Assembly: GCA_047967505.1 (NCBI GenBank)
Contig: CM106541.1
DNA from: Dipteris shenzhenensis
Taxonomy: Eukaryota > Polypodiophyta > Polypodiopsida > Gleicheniales
DNA: 64,000 nucleotides
Reading direction: 5' to 3' (one strand)
Numbering within the stretch: position 1 is the stretch's first letter; every line of letters begins with the position of its first letter. The position numbers and the translations under genes were made by a program. A model generated the notes under the pieces. The model saw only the letters and a program-made list of their open reading frames with translations. It had not been told where the DNA came from and searched no databases. Positions 45,460 to 56,530 of this stretch are shown here, one piece after another.

Positions 45460-45909
45460 TGTCACGAAAAGATAGAAGATCCAAAACCATTCATGAAGCT
45501 GCAATGGCCCTCCAATGGGGGAGAGTGCCCATGTGTGCAAGACACATGTACTTTTGCTATGGACTCCTCTACATGCAAGGGACGTTGAGAATTGAAGGGG
45601 GAGAGATTGAGAAAATGCGAGTGAAGGGAGAATGAATGCGTGACATGAAAGGGTATCACCCTTTCAATAGTGGCCTTTGGAATCCAAGGCCCATGTACCC
45701 ATTTCACTACCCTTAGCCTATGACCATGACTTCCTACCATTCAAATGAACCCATGCATCCTACTGATTCCTACCCCCCTAGGACCTAGCATGTGTGAGTA
45801 CTCATCTTAATATAAATATCAAATATCAAATACATAATCCATGGCTCTTTGCCATTATACCTACCTAGCCTACCTTCTATCTTAATACATTCCATCAATT
45901 AACCTAATA
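45460..45909 (-). repeat. 5' LTR of the non-autonomous element, outer end lost
   Basis: Matches the other LTR but stops 29 bases short of its outer end, after CTAATA at 45909. It continues directly into repeat R1 (AGAAGAACTTACTCATCC). Confidence 0.85.
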
Positions 45910-46990
45910 AGAAGAACTTACTCATCCACAAAGCGTGGGATATCAGCTTAAAGAAGAGCAAGAAACGTCTAGCAAGGTACTTTGTACAATAAAAATCAGA
46001 TTGTGACTGTCATGCTGAGATCTATAAGGAGCAAGTATAATCATGCACTCCTCTTGTGTTGCCTTGGACATGCTTCTGCAGATCTGCAGTCAGTTTTGTT
46101 TGGGCAGCAAGCTCATTTGCAGTGATAGCCTTGAGGCTTGGCATCTGGCAAAGCTGCAAATGCCAGAGCACATTTCTTTATTTGGGGAATTGACAGTGGC
46201 AAGCAATGATTTGCCCACAACACTGGCTGCACATGCTTGCTTGCAAAAGGCTGGCCTACAAAATTCCGTCTTGCAAAAGTGCATCCAAGAAATTTCTATC
46301 CAAGAGAACTCTGGCCAAGAAAACACTAGCCAACCTCTAATTCAAGGGCAAAATCTGTCGAAGTCTGTTCAAATATTCTGAAAAGGAGAATCCCCATGGC
46401 ATAGAGGCCAATGCAAGGCAATGGGAGCAAAAGCCCAAATTTCTGGCAAGGCAAATGTGTGAAAAGGAGTGGGCAAGGCCTTACCAAGCACTTTGAGAGC
46501 AAGAGGCTGCAGATTTGTCAAAGCCCCAAACTTGTGGAGGGCAAGTGATTTAATAGAGGCAAAGGTAGAAGAGCCCCATATTTCACTGAGCCGAAACCAA
46601 AGCCAAGCCAGCTGCCGTTGGAACTTGCCAGAGCAGCTAGGAACCAATTGTACTTGTTGGTAGTAGATCCGTACAACTGGAAATTGGTTGTACAAGTAAC
46701 CCATTTTACGGAATGAATTCAAGCTCAGTGATCTCTTTCTCACTATAGATGCATACACACGCTAAATCCGCACTCAGAGAAGTATGCAAGCAATAGAGAA
46801 GAAGAACATACTCATCCATAAAGCGTGGGATAACAGCTTAGAAACATTGAGCAAGGTATCTGGTAAAATAACAATCAGAGGTGACTGTTATGCTGAGATC
46901 TATAAGGAGCAAGTATAATCATGCACGCCTCTTGCGTCCTTGGATATGCTTCAATGGGACTGATGGAGTGTGCCCGAAAACCCCCCCTCT
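45910..46990. repeat. repeat R1, second copy
   Basis: Collinear with 41045-42000 over nearly its whole length, including CATTTCTTTATTTGGGGAAT and GGGACTGATGGAGTGTGCCC. The LTR element lies between the two R1 blocks, so it inserted into an R1 array, or a rearrangement joined them. Confidence 0.7.
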
Positions 46991-48120
46991 CTTATTTGTA
47001 GGGTGAAGGGGTTGTTTCCCCAAACAGGCCAACTTAGGCAGAGCCAAGGCCCACACTTGACTAATAGATTACCGACCCCGGTCTGTTGTTGCCAATCCCG
47101 GCCTGCTACTGCTAGTTCCAATCTGCTGCCGCAAGGTCTATAAATAGGTCCGGGCCTTGCTGCAATGCTGCCACGCATCTGTTGCTGTGCGCAGTTGCTC
47201 TTTAGTTAGGCGTTGACTTGCACATTGGCCACGTAGTGGGAAAATTATCTAGGTATAAGCATCCATGTCATGGTCTACTGAACCCTTGTCCTCCTCATAT
47301 TGGGGTTCACAGATGGGTCATGCTGTTGCCGACCCCGACTCGCTACTGTTGGTGCCCTGATCTACTAGATCTTGTCCTCCTCATATGGGGGCTTGCAGAT
47401 GGGTTAGTGACCTTGTCTCCCAATGGCATCAACAACCCTTGTGAGAAGCTAGATTGCCACATACTTGAGCATCCATTTATACAAAGTCTTCGTACTGAGT
47501 TGATTGAAACTTCACTATGTTGTGTTCTTTGAGGATGAGTTTGGGCATATTTCTGGATTCATCTACACATATGCTTAGCGGACATGCAAATTTCACCTTG
47601 TGAAGTTTTCCTTCAGGTTGCGGCTTGCTGGTATTGCGATAATTCTTTCTATCTTAAGTGGTGAGTTGCCCTATTAGCTAGATTTAGATGCTCGTCTGGG
47701 AGAGACTAAATTGAAATTGTTTAGTCTTCACAAGCAGTTGTAGCTTGAATGAAGAGATTTTGGACTACTTTGGGATTAGCCTTCTCTTTAGTGCTAGCCT
47801 TCGTCATGACTGAGTGTGCCCTTGACCTCCGGAGTGCCGATAGAAACTCAGTACGAAGATTTTGTATAAATAGATGCTCAAGTATGTGTGGGTGTCTGGA
47901 TTTGTATATGTGAGAGCATATGTTTATACTATAGTCTACACCCACTGTTGGGCGTTGATGACGTCAGTGGGGGTGTCATAGTAGTTAGTCCCTGCTATCT
48001 GTGATGAAGTTTATGGTTTTTAACCTTATGAGTGACTATCATGAGATTGAAACTGCACTATGTTGTGTTTTTAGAGGATGAGTTTGGGCATGTTCTTGGA
48101 TTCATCTAGATATATGTCAT
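46991..48120. repeat. mosaic of LTR-like fragments
   Basis: TCTATAAATAGGTCCGGG near 47138-47155 is a strong TATA motif, and a related minus-strand block lies near 53396-53412. 47505-47575 and 48042-48112 are direct copies (CACTATGTTGTGTT, GAGGATGAGTTTGGGCAT). CTTGAGCATC...TATACAAA at 47462-47485 returns inverted at 47860-47885. 47640-47830 matches 14365-14600. No gene. Confidence 0.55.
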
Positions 48121-50074
48121 TAAATCAGAAGCTTGCACTGGATCCAGCATTTGCAGCATGTTCTTCTTTCCATTTGTCCATCAAATATGTCATTGGGAAA
48201 TCCTGTCCACTATAAACAATGATTGTTTCAGGACGGCTATCTTGGCCAATGTAATAGTTACGAAGCAATGGACCAGACTGAAACCCTCATCTAGACTCTT
48301 ATTAACAAGCCCACAAAAGGTAGCCATGGGAGCAAGAAGTTGCCACTGCCGATATCCATCTAAAGTTTATACACCAACTTCTTGCTGCACGAGAGTGCAC
48401 TAGTATAGATGTTGTCAAAGGATCTACTTCCAAAGGATTGTCTCTAAAGTGAGGCCATGAAATATAAGCTTTTGCCAAAGAGTTTGGCCTTTCCCCTCTC
48501 AAAACTTGACCCTTCACGATTTTAGTACTTAAACTCTATTGCATCTCACTGTTTACTGTGATTGCCAAACTTATAAATGCTCCCTTGTAAGTTCCACATA
48601 CGAGTTTCACTTAGACGAAAAGGCGGCTCAGGAATGACACTTCCAAAGTTGAACAATAATGTGATAAGGTAGGTGAAACAAGGGAGGGATAGATACATCT
48701 TGACAAGAAAAGCTATTTATCTGAACTCCTTTGGGCATAGTTGGGAGAGACACATTTCTTTCAAAGGAGATCACAAAATCTGCCAACATGCCTCCTGTAA
48801 ATCTGCTTCCATATTGAATGCCAGAGCCTAAGGTACACGGGTATTTGTTATTTGGTCCCTAGGGCAGCACCATTTCCAAAACTCCCTTTATAGTGGATTC
48901 GAGTAAGAGGTTTCCATGGTGTGGTGATTTTCCCCAGCTTAAAAGGCACTTGACTGATCACCTTTGCGTATGGAAGATTCATCCCTTTTTTAGCTAAAGG
49001 AGTGGACTTGGCTATATGGTAAACTCCCTAATTTCTTCAAGTAATCTACATAGATTGTCTGCTCATCTAGCTATTGTTAGTAACTTGGAGGCTTCCCAGA
49101 TCATATAGAAGGCTATTCCAGAGTTTTGTATTGCAGTGTAGAGGCCTAGACAAAGTTTTTGGTTTTTTGACTGCTAGCTCATGGGTGTTTTTTAGTCTTA
49201 CACGGAAGCAGGTCTGGTTTCAATGGGTTTCCGTTAACTCTTTGCCCGTTTTGAGCTCCCTTACTTGGAGAGCCATTTCAATGGTTGGCACAGGATGATT
49301 CAGCATTACACCATTAGGAGCTCTCTGATTTATTTGCCTAAGTTATTGGCAGCTGCATGTTCACTTTTGTGCTGCAACATTAGTAATCCCATCCATTCTT
49401 TTCTTCTTGCCGGCTTGCATGGCACATTTAGAAGGGCATGTACACTTGATCGATGGCCTACCTATTTCGTGGAGGATGCTGTTGCTGCATCATGTGCATA
49501 TGCTTTACACTCTATATCATGTTTCTGGGATCATAGTGCAGGTCACCTAATGCCACGTATGATCACCATGAAACTTTTATGGTGTTTCTGGGATACTAAT
49601 GCAGCTCACCTAATGCAAGACTTGAACACCATCAAACTTTCCTTTGTACCCGATTATGATTTTCCTATAAATGTGTATCATTGAAGCTATTGAATGACAT
49701 TACTCTCATAAATAGCATGGCTCTTTCTTACCTTTCTATCGTAGCAGGCTGAAGGTTGCTATGAATATGCAGAGATGCTTGCATTGATGACATATGAAAG
49801 CTGGGGGACTAATCTTGTTTTAAGTTCTTGACTCTCTTTAATGCATTGGTTTGTACTGTATTTTGCACTTGAGGCCTATATCAAAATGGAGATGCTGCTC
49901 ACAAACAAATGTGTGGCTTGCAACTTGAAACGCACTGTAGTGTAACATTCTGAACAAAAAATTCACTCTATACAGAACATTGTATCTCTTAAGTCTGAAT
50001 GAATGACAATGCTTCACACTTAAATGCAGGTATGAGGTTTGATTTTAAGTTAATATTCTTTGTCATATTTGCAG
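48121..50074. other. 3' part of intron 4
   Basis: No gene recognised. GTTTCTGGGAT...CACCTAATGC at about 49520-49555 is repeated at about 49578-49613 (roughly 55-bp period) inside a chance open frame. It ends in CATATTTGCAG before exon 5. Confidence 0.5.
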
Positions 50075-50140
50075 GATATGTTTCAACCATTGAAGATAGC
50101 AGATAACCTCTGGATCGTGCCAAAATGGAGTACTCCACCT
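50075..50140 (+). CDS. exon 5, L11 methyltransferase-like
   Basis: Sixty-six bases, 22 codons in phase 0: DMFQPLKIADNLWIVPKWST then PP. It matches bacterial PrmA 'W---F-P---G--LWI-P-W---P', directly before the SAM-binding segment. Acceptor TTTGCAG, donor GTATGC. The next exon should begin with a 'D--A-NI-L-PG-AFGTG-H-TT' block, which I could not find up to 64000. Confidence 0.9.
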
Positions 50141-50482
50141 GTATGCTAGCATCCCGATGTCTGTGATATTTTCAGCACTGCACTCTCTTGAAATTATACC
50201 AGTTTCAAACCTGCAAGTCGTTTGTTCTCAGAAATCCGTAATTGTTGGTACATGAGAGGAATACAAGATCCTTCGAGCCTGACCTAAAGATTGAAACTGA
50301 ATACTATCATCTTTCAGAATAGCTATTAATCAGACGACAATGCCGTGAATAATGGGATCATCTACATTCTGAGATCAGTTTCACAGGATAAGCAAATATC
50401 AGGAAATCAAAACAAAGGGAGAGGAGAGGAGTCTAGGTAATGCAAGCTCGTGGAACGACGCGTTGTGAAAAAACCAGCTCAC

Positions 50483-50626
50483 CTCTTCATCAGTGACAGT
50501 GGAAACATCGTCACGGACAATATCGATGCTGCGGGATGGTGTCACCTTGCTCTTGGTTTTAGACATAGCACGTGCAGATGCCGCTGGTTTCCAAATGGCG
50601 TTCACGATAGCCGTTTTGAGAGTCCT
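50483..50626 (-). other. antisense exon-like segment, 48 codons
   Basis: The minus strand has a pyrimidine-rich CATCTTTCTTTACCAAG, 144 open bases, then the donor GAG/GTGAGC. The peptide is RTLKTAIVNAIWKPAASARA, then MSKTKSKVTPSRSIDIVRDD, then VSTVTDEE: basic with an acidic end, and GC-richer than its surroundings. I do not recognise it. It may be an exon of an overlapping antisense gene, a captured gene fragment, or chance. Confidence 0.3.
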
Positions 50627-50640
50627 CTTGGTAAAGAAAG

Positions 50641-51140
50641 ATGACCGCATTAAATAAAGTCACAATAAAGAATAAACTCCCAATACCTCACATTGATGAT
50701 GAAGCCCATGGAGAATCACTAGGTTAAATTTTCTTCCTCTCTAAAATGGTTGATTTGTTCTTTTTAAGCCTCCTTGTCTTCAGTTTTAATAAGCCTATAA
50801 GGGGCTTTACAGAATGTGCATAAATTAGGGAAGTATTACTACAGACAGATCTGAATTATGCCCTGAAGGCAAATCATCATAAGGCAAATTACAAAGAAAA
50901 CGTCTTTAGATTCAATTAATAAGTCATCCAGAGGAACTTTATACTTTTTACAGAACTTGAAAAGCCATAAGAAATAAAATCACAGAGAATTACTTTGCAT
51001 TCATCTTGAACAAAAGTCGTTTCAGTTTATTTGAGTAAGCGAGCAAAGGATTTGGTATATCATGTTTTTCTTGAATCTGTAAGACCTTGTCTGTGTCCAA
51101 ACATGATGAAGGTTTTTAGACAATTTCTCTACAAGGTATG
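50641..51140. other. AT-rich intron 5 sequence
   Basis: No coding motif or repeat pair recognised. Confidence 0.5.
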
Positions 51141-51142
51141 CC

Positions 51143-51560
51143 CTAAACTACAGAACCATTCCCTACCAAGGGCAAATCTGTCTTCTGTAGATGTATAATT
51201 TGAAAATCTAGGGCATCTTTGTATCCATTTACTGCCACCTCTATATCGTAACGTCCCAAGTATTTTTGTCCTTGCCCTTTGCCAAAGACACTATATACTT
51301 GTGCACTTGGACTTTTTGGCAACTTTAATTTCTTAACTAACAAGTAGTTCAAGAAATTATGGGTTCCACTTTCATTAACCATTACTCATACTGTATGCCC
51401 TCTTATGTTTCATGCATCCTCACTAAGTCATGGGTCGAAATATGGGCTGCCACATTTTCCATTGACATATAAAACATGGTCAATATTGCCCTTATGATAA
51501 AGTCCTCTTCCTTGATATCTTTTAGTGCCCGATAACGGTAAAGCATGTACCATATGCACT
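51143..51560 (-). pseudogene. Ty3/gypsy protease relic
   Basis: The minus frame 51382-51143 reads MVNESGTHNFLNYLLVKKL, the 'V-DSGATHNFI' retropepsin site with the catalytic Asp replaced by Glu. DIEVAVNGYKDALDFQIIHL follows. Upstream are stop-broken codons. A scrap about 80-140 codons long. Confidence 0.65.
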
Positions 51561-51689
51561 TGCTTTTGCTGAGATTTCTTAGAAGTATAGGTGACCTATA
51601 CCATATGCACTTACCTTTCCTAAGATTGTCATGAAGCAGTAGTCCTTACCCATACAACTAAAATATAAAGTCCCTTCTTTTTATTTATC

Positions 51690-52750
51690 TCACTCCCTTG
51701 TAGGTAGAGGAGAGACGGATCCTTGTATCCTTGTATTATTGTCCATATGGATGAGGATCTCACTCCCTTGCAGGTAAAGGAGGAGACGGATTCTCTTATA
51801 GCAACGAGATGCCACCTGTAAGGAGGGAAAGTGGCTAGTGGTACGGGAGGGATGACTCTTGACTACTCCTAGATAGAGGCCTTTTGACACACCCACATAG
51901 GTAGAGGGGGTCTATGAGACTTTGAGGACTGACTCATTGAGACCCTAAGCTACATCATGTTGAAAGGCTACCTTGATTGGCCTTGACAGTATATGGCACT
52001 AGAGACAAAGGGGGATTAGAGGAGCTATTGTGCTTGGACGCGTAGATGGTTTACAGACCCATGACTTCATCTAGACAGATTGCCATCATTTCAGTATAGC
52101 CTTGAGGCCCCATCCATTCCGCTCTTGTATCATGCGGTGAACCAGGTTCATTAGAGAGAACCTTCTACAAAATCTACCCTAAACCTTACGAGCTTTTGGT
52201 GAAATGCAGCTTCTACAGAGATTACTGCCTACAGATCTTGGATGAGGGTTTTCTGGGATCCCCCTAGCTATATTCGGATCCATCTCCTACATGCCTTGAG
52301 GACTTTGATTGGGCAGTCCGAGTATCCTCTTAATGGCTAGATAGAACGAGCAGAGGGTACCCCATGCGAGAGATGGATCTGCACTTTATGGGACATGCAG
52401 GAGGTTGAGACAGTGGAGCACTATCTTGATTGGGCAGTTCGGAGTGTCTACATATGGAGACAAGACAAGCAGAGGGCACCCCGCATGAGAGATGGATTTC
52501 CACTCTATGCGATATGCGGGAACGTTTGAAATAGAGAAGCATTCAGATGGCCCGTGTACGATGAGATCCGTGGATGGAATTATCATCTATTTAGGAGCAG
52601 ATTTGGACCACTTGTGGATTTTCTGGCCCATCATGTTGGCTTTCTTACTTGAGGTGCTTTCTTACTTGAGGTCCAAGGACATACAGACTGGCTCCTTTGA
52701 TTGCAGAGATGAGACAAAGTGGGCCCGTCAGAGTCCAACCAAAGAATGAC
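51690..52750 (+). pseudogene. LINE family 1 relic, sense strand
   Basis: Begins VHMDEDLTPLQVKEETDSL (about 51745), matching the ORF1/ORF2 junction of the 30-35 kb LINE. It then skips to SFYRDYCLQILDEGFLGSP near 52210 and ICTLWDMQEVETVEHYLDW near 52380. VYDEIRGWNYHLFRSRFG follows near 52560. A segment of about 118 bp is tandemly duplicated (about 52305-52424 and 52425-52545). Endonuclease and RT core are gone. Confidence 0.75.
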
Positions 52751-53950
52751 CACAGATTTCTTCCACCCCAATGACTCATGTCAAAGGCAGCAAGGGATGT
52801 GACACAGTCGAGACCCAGAGAGCTTGACACTGTAGACTCGCTATTGGAGTTTAGGTTTTCATCTCCCAATATGTGAGCCCCCAAATGAGGAGAGCATGGG
52901 GAAGGGGCAATAAGGAGATCTCCAGAATACCATGTGGATCTCCATGGGAGCAGAGATGAGAAAGAATGCAAGGCTGCCACATGGGCAGCAGTCAGGCTGC
53001 CATGTGAGCAGCATGTGGAGAACTACCTGGCTGTCTTTGGGACCTACAGACAAGGCAGAAGCCTTCAGCAAAGGTCTGCGCTGCAGCAGGAACTATACAG
53101 ACCTGATTGAAGAGGATCTTGTGGACAGAACTGTACGAAACATGGCAAAGCTGATTCAGGCAAGACAAGTGCAGGTCGGAGGAAGGACAGCAGTAGAAAA
53201 CAGGCGCAGAAGAGGTGTGTGGACATTTGTTCTTACTGCGCAGTGTTTGGATCTTGTCCTGGAGGTCCGGGCAGTGACTGAAGGTTACTGCATAGGCTGG
53301 AGCAGATGGCGCATCTGTACCGGTTTGAAAAAGTACTGTAGCAGATGGAGATTGGCTGGAGCAAGACCTGCAGACAGGTGGAAAGAGAGCAGGTCAAATC
53401 TGGACCTATTTATAGGCATATGGGACCAAAGGGGTCCAAGTTTGAGGTGCCGCACCCTTCCCTTAGCCGTGGGAAGTCCCAGTAAGGCTCCACGCCCCTC
53501 GAACTCACCTAGTACCCCCTACAGGCTTCAGCCTAAATAACTCCCACCTGGAGTCTCTCCTCAGGCATCCATTTCCGCAGCCTCAAAGAGCTCGACGTGC
53601 CCGTCACAACGGTTCATGACGCCCCAATCGGAGTCCAGACGCAGAAGTTATGCCTTTCTGAAGTTTTTCCGTCTATAGGGTTCCTCACTGCGTGTGTAGT
53701 GCAGTGACCACCCATGGCCTGTAGCTCGATTCCACCCCTCTCACTCGTGATCTTCACCCCCTAACTCCTAGCTTTCCTTCGTGCGTTCGAACGTCTACAA
53801 AGAATGCTTGTATTCACAAAACATCTAAAAAACGTCCACACACAAGCGACAATACACCACTTGAGAGACCTCCCATATATTCTTGCCGGTTCGATGGAGC
53901 TTGAAGTCCCCTTCAAGCATTATAGAAGTTGAGAACCATGTCGCCAGGGT
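52751..53950 (-). other. probable gypsy LTR/3' UTR region
   Basis: The minus strand carries CCTATAAATAGGTCC near 53400-53415, a TATA box also present near 47140. A 202-codon + frame at 52932-53540 has no domain and is likely a chance reading of LTR sequence. The region lies directly 3' of the gypsy pol at 53960-55917. Exact LTR ends were not found. Confidence 0.4.
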
Positions 53951-53959
53951 CAATCATAT

Positions 53960-55917
53960 GTGCCTTGGGAATCCACCTACATTCTGTCATGGACCTACCT
54001 TTAAACTTAACATAAAATTCTACCCTACCCCGTAACATTCTATATTTCAATATTGCCTCCAGCTCATATGGTAGGCTTACAGTGTTAGAGAATGACGAGG
54101 GACTTTCCTACCAAACTTGTTGTCTGAGTAGAAACGACACAACAACTGTACATGAAAAGCATTATGAATGCAACCTCCGGTGGTAACTTCATTTTGTAGG
54201 TCACCTCATCTAGTGCATACAAGATTTCATACGGTGCATAGAACCGATGATTGAATTTCGGTGTCATGTTTTGCGGGAGCTTAATGTTGCGAGAACTCAC
54301 AAGCACCAAGTCGCTAGTGAAGAACTCCACGTGCTTGTGCTTTTATCTTTGTATTTCTTCATGACTAGTTTACTTTGTTGCAAGATTTCCTTTGCAATTT
54401 TCAATTGTTCTTGCCATCTGTTTAGGAATTCTTCTATGTTAGGATCATCCACCTTTATAACCCCTTATACGCAAGAGCCATTGGCATGATAACTTCTTTA
54501 TCTGTGGCCAGTTCGAATGGTGTGAAGCCCGTACTCTGATGCACTGTCTTGTTGTAGTGAAACTCAAGAATGTCCAAGTAATCCTTTTGGTCCACTTGAA
54601 CATAGTTGCGCAAATAATCCTCCGTGGTTTGATATGCCTTTTCAGTCAATCCATTAGATTCAGGATGAAACGATGAGCTGAATCGCAACTAGGTCTCCAA
54701 TATTTTGAAGAGTTGAGTCCACATGTCACTTTAGAACCCAGGATCCTAGTCAGAGAGGATTGCTAACGGCAGCCCATGGTACTTAAAGATATGTGTGAAG
54801 TACAATTGGGCCACATGTTTTGCAGTGATGGGCGATTTGATCGGAATAAAATGATCTTGCTTTGAGAAGTAGTCGACCACCACCATGATTGCAGTGTAGC
54901 CATGAGAACTGAGTAGTGCAGTGATGAAATCCATGCTCACCACTTCCTCTTGGTCTGATTGGCCTTGATAAATTGGCATGTTGGACATGTACACACATAC
55001 TTCACCACATCTTCCTATGTACCCCGCAAGTTTATAGTCATGACACTCCCATAATAGAGCTTTCTTTATATCCAAATCATTCAGGATGTACAAGCGGTTC
55101 TCATAGACATAGAGTAACCCATTTTCTTCAATGTACATAGGGGACAACGATCTGTCACATGTCTTGAAGTAATTTATGAGATTTCGCATCTCGTTCCATG
55201 GCCTCCTTGATCCGCTCCATCAGGGAGCCTTTGCCAATGTTGATTGCCATAAGTTCTGGCTTTTTTGCTCAATGCATCCAGCATTGCATTCGCTTTCCCT
55301 GGCTTATACTTAGTTGTAATATCAAACTCCGCCAAGAAGTCTTGCCAACGTGCTTGTTTCACATAGATATTCGGAAAGTACTTCAATGAGATGTTGTTGG
55401 TGAATACCTTTGTGTGCTTGTGCTGCACGTAATGCTTCCATTTTCTAAGACATTCTACCACTACCAACATTTCCTTCTCATGCGTCGTCTACCAATGCTC
55501 TGCTGCATCCAATTTGCGAGACTCATAGGCCAACGGGCGCCCATCCTACATGAGCACCCCTCCCAGTGCCAAGTCTAATGCATTTGTATGTATTACAAAA
55601 GGTTTGCCAAACTCTAGGAGCTTCAACACAGGTGACGAGCTCATGATCTCTTTCATCTCACCAAATGCGTTACCGCATTCATAATTCCAGTCGAACTTCT
55701 CTTCCTTTTGTAATAGGTCATTTAGTGGAGCTATGACAAGGAGAAATCCTGATTGCTGCTCTTTTGAGAGGTCTTTTTGTACTTTGAAGACATTATGTGT
55801 ACAAATTATATGATGATCATAATATAAACAAACTCTTTTTTTTCTGCCCAAAAGAAAAAAGAGAAAGAGGAAGCTTGAACTGAAATTCGGGTGAAGATAC
55901 ATCCACAAAGCACACAT
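53960..55917 (-). pseudogene. Ty3/gypsy pol: RT end, RNase H, integrase
   Basis: Minus-strand order: FDWNYECGNAFGEMKEIMSS with PVLKL and FVIHTNALDLALGGVLM (RT connection and RNase H start, 55700-55546); NISLKYFPN and KYKPGKANAMLDALSKKA (RNase H end, 55400-55270); ECHDYKLAGYIG (zinc domain remnant); SMDFITALLSSHGYTAIMVV then VDYFSKQDHFIPI (integrase core with first Asp, 54940-54840); GLPLAILSD (second Asp); SSFHPESNGLTEKAYQTTED (54670; Glu position present in GLTEKA); PKFNHRFYAPYEILY (C-terminal domain, 54260). Stops and frame changes abound. RT fingers and gag are missing. The N-terminal part has YYDHHIICTHNVFKVQ of unclear origin. Confidence 0.82.
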
Positions 55918-56039
55918 AGGCAGGGTAGGGTGTGACTGGTGTATTGTGAAATACTACATGGGAAGAATCTTCAGCATAGAATAGCACATAAACAATCTTA
56001 AAAGGACCAACCCTCATGATATCACATCCTCTTTACAAG

Positions 56040-56530
56040 CGAGGGTTAGAGATGCAATGCTGCATGAGGTTGTTCATCAAGGCAAACAAGAATGCCATGA
56101 CAAATGTCAACAGTTGGAGAGCTTGCACATCACCTTCAGCTTCTTCCAGTTCTTGTAGTCGCCATGCTATTTCTTCAAGGGGTGTGCGGTCTGGCATCCT
56201 TCTTTTGAGCAATGTCCTTGAGGACCTTCCTGATGATCTTCCGAAGTCGGTGAACTCGTATCAAGTATGCCCAACACTGAGTTTCATGATGACCACAACC
56301 TTTGCACTCCTTACAAATGATCACCCTCCTTCGTGGCTTGCGGCTTTGTTGGGGTGGTGCTTCCACTCGCGTCATGCGTGATTGAAGTACAAGCTTCACG
56401 TGCCAAGAAATCAGCAACTAGATTTCAAGCTCGAGGGATATGCTGAATTTTTACCTCTTCAAATTGGTTGCAAAGTTCCAATGCTTGTTGATGTCGTGGA
56501 AGCAAGCCTTTGCTCCAAACCTCTCAATCA
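56040..56530 (-). pseudogene. RNase H-like tail and zinc-knuckle relic
   Basis: The minus strand gives ALELCNQFEEVKIQHIPRA followed, after a stop, by NLVADFLAREA (about 56510-56390). This fits the 'F----I-HIPRE-N--AD-LA-EA' end of plant-type RNase H domains. Then come RKPRRRVIICKECKGCGHHE and TQCW (C-x2-C-x4-H-x4-C-like). The order RNase H then knuckle is unusual and probably reflects a broken element rather than one protein. Confidence 0.45.

Larger units (their letters stand above)
42777..45909 (-). mobile_element. non-autonomous LTR retrotransposon (3.1 kb)
   Basis: Two nearly identical direct repeats, 42777-43255 and 45460-45909, flank a 2.2-kb interior. A tRNA-Met primer site next to the right copy fixes the minus orientation. 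The interior has no RT, integrase or protease. Minus frames 45146-44772 and 44818-44564 (SFKEQFQEQCVEAMEAIVLC) might be a short Gag-like remnant. About ten differences over about 450 aligned bases in the LTRs (my hand count) suggest a moderately recent insertion. It must use proteins of another element. Confidence 0.85.
13371..50140 (+). other. gene span: PrmA-type ribosomal protein L11 methyltransferase, 5' five exons
   Basis: Five exons join in phase 0 into 227 codons. The enzyme family methylates ribosomal protein L11 using S-adenosylmethionine; plant copies are nuclear and organelle-targeted. Residues about 1-95 are Ser/Arg/His-rich with almost no acidic residues early on, as in a transit peptide. 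From about 98 the protein follows bacterial PrmA: ARISCSGDIADGLMEALMSF, then GASSVSIED, AWDNERRHFW, NSVGLSEVLPYEVKEV, ENWQQQVKDMFQPLKI, and LWIVPKWSTPP just before where the DPGLAFGTG SAM-binding block belongs. That block is absent, so the gene continues beyond 64000. Introns 1-4 are 4358, 1158, 19450 and 11123 bp. It could be a broken gene, but five clean exons with consensus splice sites argue against that. Confidence 0.85.

Noticed and set aside
49265-49684. 139-codon ORF in intron 4
   Set aside because: Contains a recent tandem duplication, no domain, no splice support.
52932-53540. 202-codon + strand ORF
   Set aside because: Lies in LTR-like sequence antisense to the gypsy element; no motif.
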